Positions 14,534 through 15,490 of a stretch of DNA of 15,490 nt are shown here, piece after piece. Where the stretch lies: positions 1 to 15,490 of the forward strand of contig CBFGJP010000060.1 in assembly GCA_965649105.1 (NCBI GenBank), given 5' to 3'. The notes under the pieces were generated by a model that was not told where the DNA came from, ran no database searches, and saw only the letters and a list, made by a program, of their open reading frames with translations. How positions within the stretch are numbered: the first letter of the stretch is position 1; each line of letters begins with the position of its first letter. The stretch comes from JAOAFX01 sp965649105. GTDB lineage: Bacteria; Hydrothermota; Tepidihabitantia; SM23-42; JAOAFX01. The position numbers and the translations under genes are program-made.

Positions 14534-15397
14534 ATGCCATACTATCCAAAAAGATTATGCGGTGAAAATCTTTATCATCACATATATGCCTGGGGCAATG
14601 ACCGTGTTTCTATTTTTAAGAACCAACACCATTTTCAGACATATCTCAATATGCTTGAAAGATTATCTACTAATTATTTTATTGATATTATTGCCTATGC
14701 GTTAATGGAATGGCATGTCCACCTTTTTATTTTTGATTTAAAAAATAAGATATCAAAATTTATGGAAGAACTTCATGGGAAATATGCGTTGTTCTTTAAT
14801 CATAATACGGGAAGGGTCGGGCATGTCTTCGGTGAACGGTATAACAACAAAATAGTCCAACCTAATGAATATGGAATGTGGCTATCTAGGTATATCCACC
14901 GTCAGGCAGTTGAGGCAGGATTGGTGAGCAATCCGGCGGATTATCCCTGGACAAGTTATAAACAATATATTGGACTTGAACCAATTAAGTTTATAAAACC
15001 TTGGGTAGTTCTTGAACAATTTGGAGACCCAATTAAAGATTTTAAAAATGTAGCAAAAAAATATGAGGAATTTGTGTTAGGCGGGGAGGATGAAAAGAGT
15101 TATATTGACTGGGAGGGCGTGAAAGATCGGATAATAGGAAATTTTGACTTTGTGAAAAGCATAAATGATAGGGTTGGAATTAGAAGAGCGCCTTTGTCAC
15201 CAGAGTTACTAAAACTTGTTAGTAAGGAACTGAAGGTTACTGAAGAATGTCTTTTGAAACCAGTTGGGCGAGAACAAAAAGGGATTAGACGCAAGGCAAT
15301 AAATATTTTATATGATAAATATAATCTTAAAATTTTAGAGATTGCAAAGCTATTAAAGGTTTCACGATTTGCAGTGATGAAATGTTTGGAAAGATAA
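14534..15397 (+). CDS. rayT: REP-associated tyrosine transposase (Y1 HUH family)
   Basis: The 287-residue protein has an N-terminal Y1 transposase (IS200-like) domain, about 1-145: YHHIYAWGNDR (14-24), the metal-binding HUH motif HVH (61-63) in LMEWHVHLFI, the likely catalytic tyrosine Y84 in GKYALFFN, then GHVFGERY (96-103) and NPADYPWTSY (133-142), all typical of RAYT proteins. The residue before the HUH is Trp where Asn is common (NHVH). The C-terminal part carries a helix-turn-helix (about 265-285, ILEIAKLLKVSRFAVMK) of the kind added in some RAYT groups and likely to read the REP sequence. These enzymes nick and join single-stranded REP DNA. The start at 14534 has no SD but sits 5 nt after a TATAAT. 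The gene is intact. Confidence 0.9.
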   Translation: MPYYPKRLCGENLYHHIYAWGNDRVSIFKNQHHFQTYLNMLERLSTNYFIDIIAYALMEWHVHLFIFDLKNKISKFMEELHGKYALFFNHNTGRVGHVFGERYNNKIVQPNEYGMWLSRYIHRQAVEAGLVSNPADYPWTSYKQYIGLEPIKFIKPWVVLEQFGDPIKDFKNVAKKYEEFVLGGEDEKSYIDWEGVKDRIIGNFDFVKSINDRVGIRRAPLSPELLKLVSKELKVTEECLLKPVGREQKGIRRKAINILYDKYNLKILEIAKLLKVSRFAVMKCLER

Positions 15398-15403
15398 ATT
15401 TTT

Positions 15404-15434
15404 CAACATTTTTTAAGCAGGTGAAAAAATGTTG
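15404..15434. repeat. Right REP-like hairpin
   Basis: CAACATTTTTT (15404-15414) and AAAAAATGTTG (15424-15434) form a perfect 11-bp stem with a 9-nt loop, AAGCAGGTG, starting 6 bp after the transposase stop. The stem is followed by ACTTTTG, so it could also act as a weak terminator. No gene is seen between it and the right edge of the window. Confidence 0.72.
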
Positions 15435-15490
15435 ACTTTTGTAGAAAAGATATTCATATATTGGGTAATTTTTTACATAGTTGCTTGTTT

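Larger units (their letters stand above)
14466..15440 (+). mobile_element. REP/RAYT-type module: Y1 transposase gene between mirror-image hairpin repeats
   Basis: The transposase gene is bracketed by two hairpin sequences of about 40 bp. The left hairpin (14466-14508) reads in the same sense as the reverse complement of the right one (15404-15440). Both share AAAAGTCAAC, a T-run, a loop with ACC(A/T)GCT, an A-run and ATGTTGA. The string AAAAAATGTTGACTTTT also occurs as a 17-bp exact direct repeat at 14492 and 15424. Paired inverted REP hairpins around a single-copy Y1 transposase are the hallmark of RAYT modules; IS200-like elements also carry terminal hairpins. No other copy was seen in this window. 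Confidence 0.7.

Noticed and set aside
14517..14705. Alternative plus-strand frame of 62 codons overlapping the transposase start
   Set aside because: The transposase frame has all Y1 family motifs; this one is an out-of-frame shadow.

Overview
The window is AT-rich bacterial chromosome from a Gram-negative-type (diderm) organism. This follows from an LPS-transport cluster (lptC, lptA-like, lptB), an LpxL-type lipid A acyltransferase and a TonB-dependent outer-membrane protein. Several traits recall the Bacteroidetes/FCB group and related uncultured phyla such as WOR-3: a lipoprotein-type LptC, a long OstA-like LptA, a DUF2723 membrane protein and a carboxypeptidase-regulatory domain on the outer-membrane receptor. 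That placement is inference; no rRNA or marker phylogeny is possible here.

Layout. Bases 1-1394 (+) hold the 3' part of a tetratricopeptide-repeat (TPR) gene. A TPR-like reading frame enters from the left edge and appears to shift frame near base 107. Converging on it is a hisC-ptb pair (3405-1374, minus), encoding histidinol-phosphate aminotransferase and a phosphate butyryl/acetyl-transferase, with a promoter far upstream of hisC and a second one in front of ptb. A lone membrane-anchored hypothetical gene lies at 3659-4099 (+). From 14415 down to 4154 nine minus-strand genes are packed tightly: a DUF1844 protein, a DUF2723 membrane protein, a TonB-dependent receptor, an NtrC-type sigma-54 response regulator, pyrG, an LpxL-like acyltransferase, lptC, an lptA-like gene and lptB. 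The last five look like one envelope operon. CTP from PyrG feeds CMP-Kdo synthesis, the acyltransferase would finish lipid A, and LptC/A/B would energise and bridge LPS export. The right end (14466-15440) is a REP-associated tyrosine transposase (RAYT) module: a Y1 HUH transposase gene between two hairpins that are mirror images of each other.

The most striking signal is regulatory. Four genes (DUF1844, the response regulator, pyrG and the transposase) have a sigma-70-like promoter with a 16-17 bp spacer whose -10 box ends only 5-7 nt before the ATG, and none has a Shine-Dalgarno (SD) sequence. They are therefore predicted to give leaderless mRNAs. The same layout in front of hisC predicts a short leader ORF whose stop overlaps the hisC GTG. 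The transposase promoter takes its -35 box from the element's own terminal repeat. No tRNA, rRNA or CRISPR array was seen.
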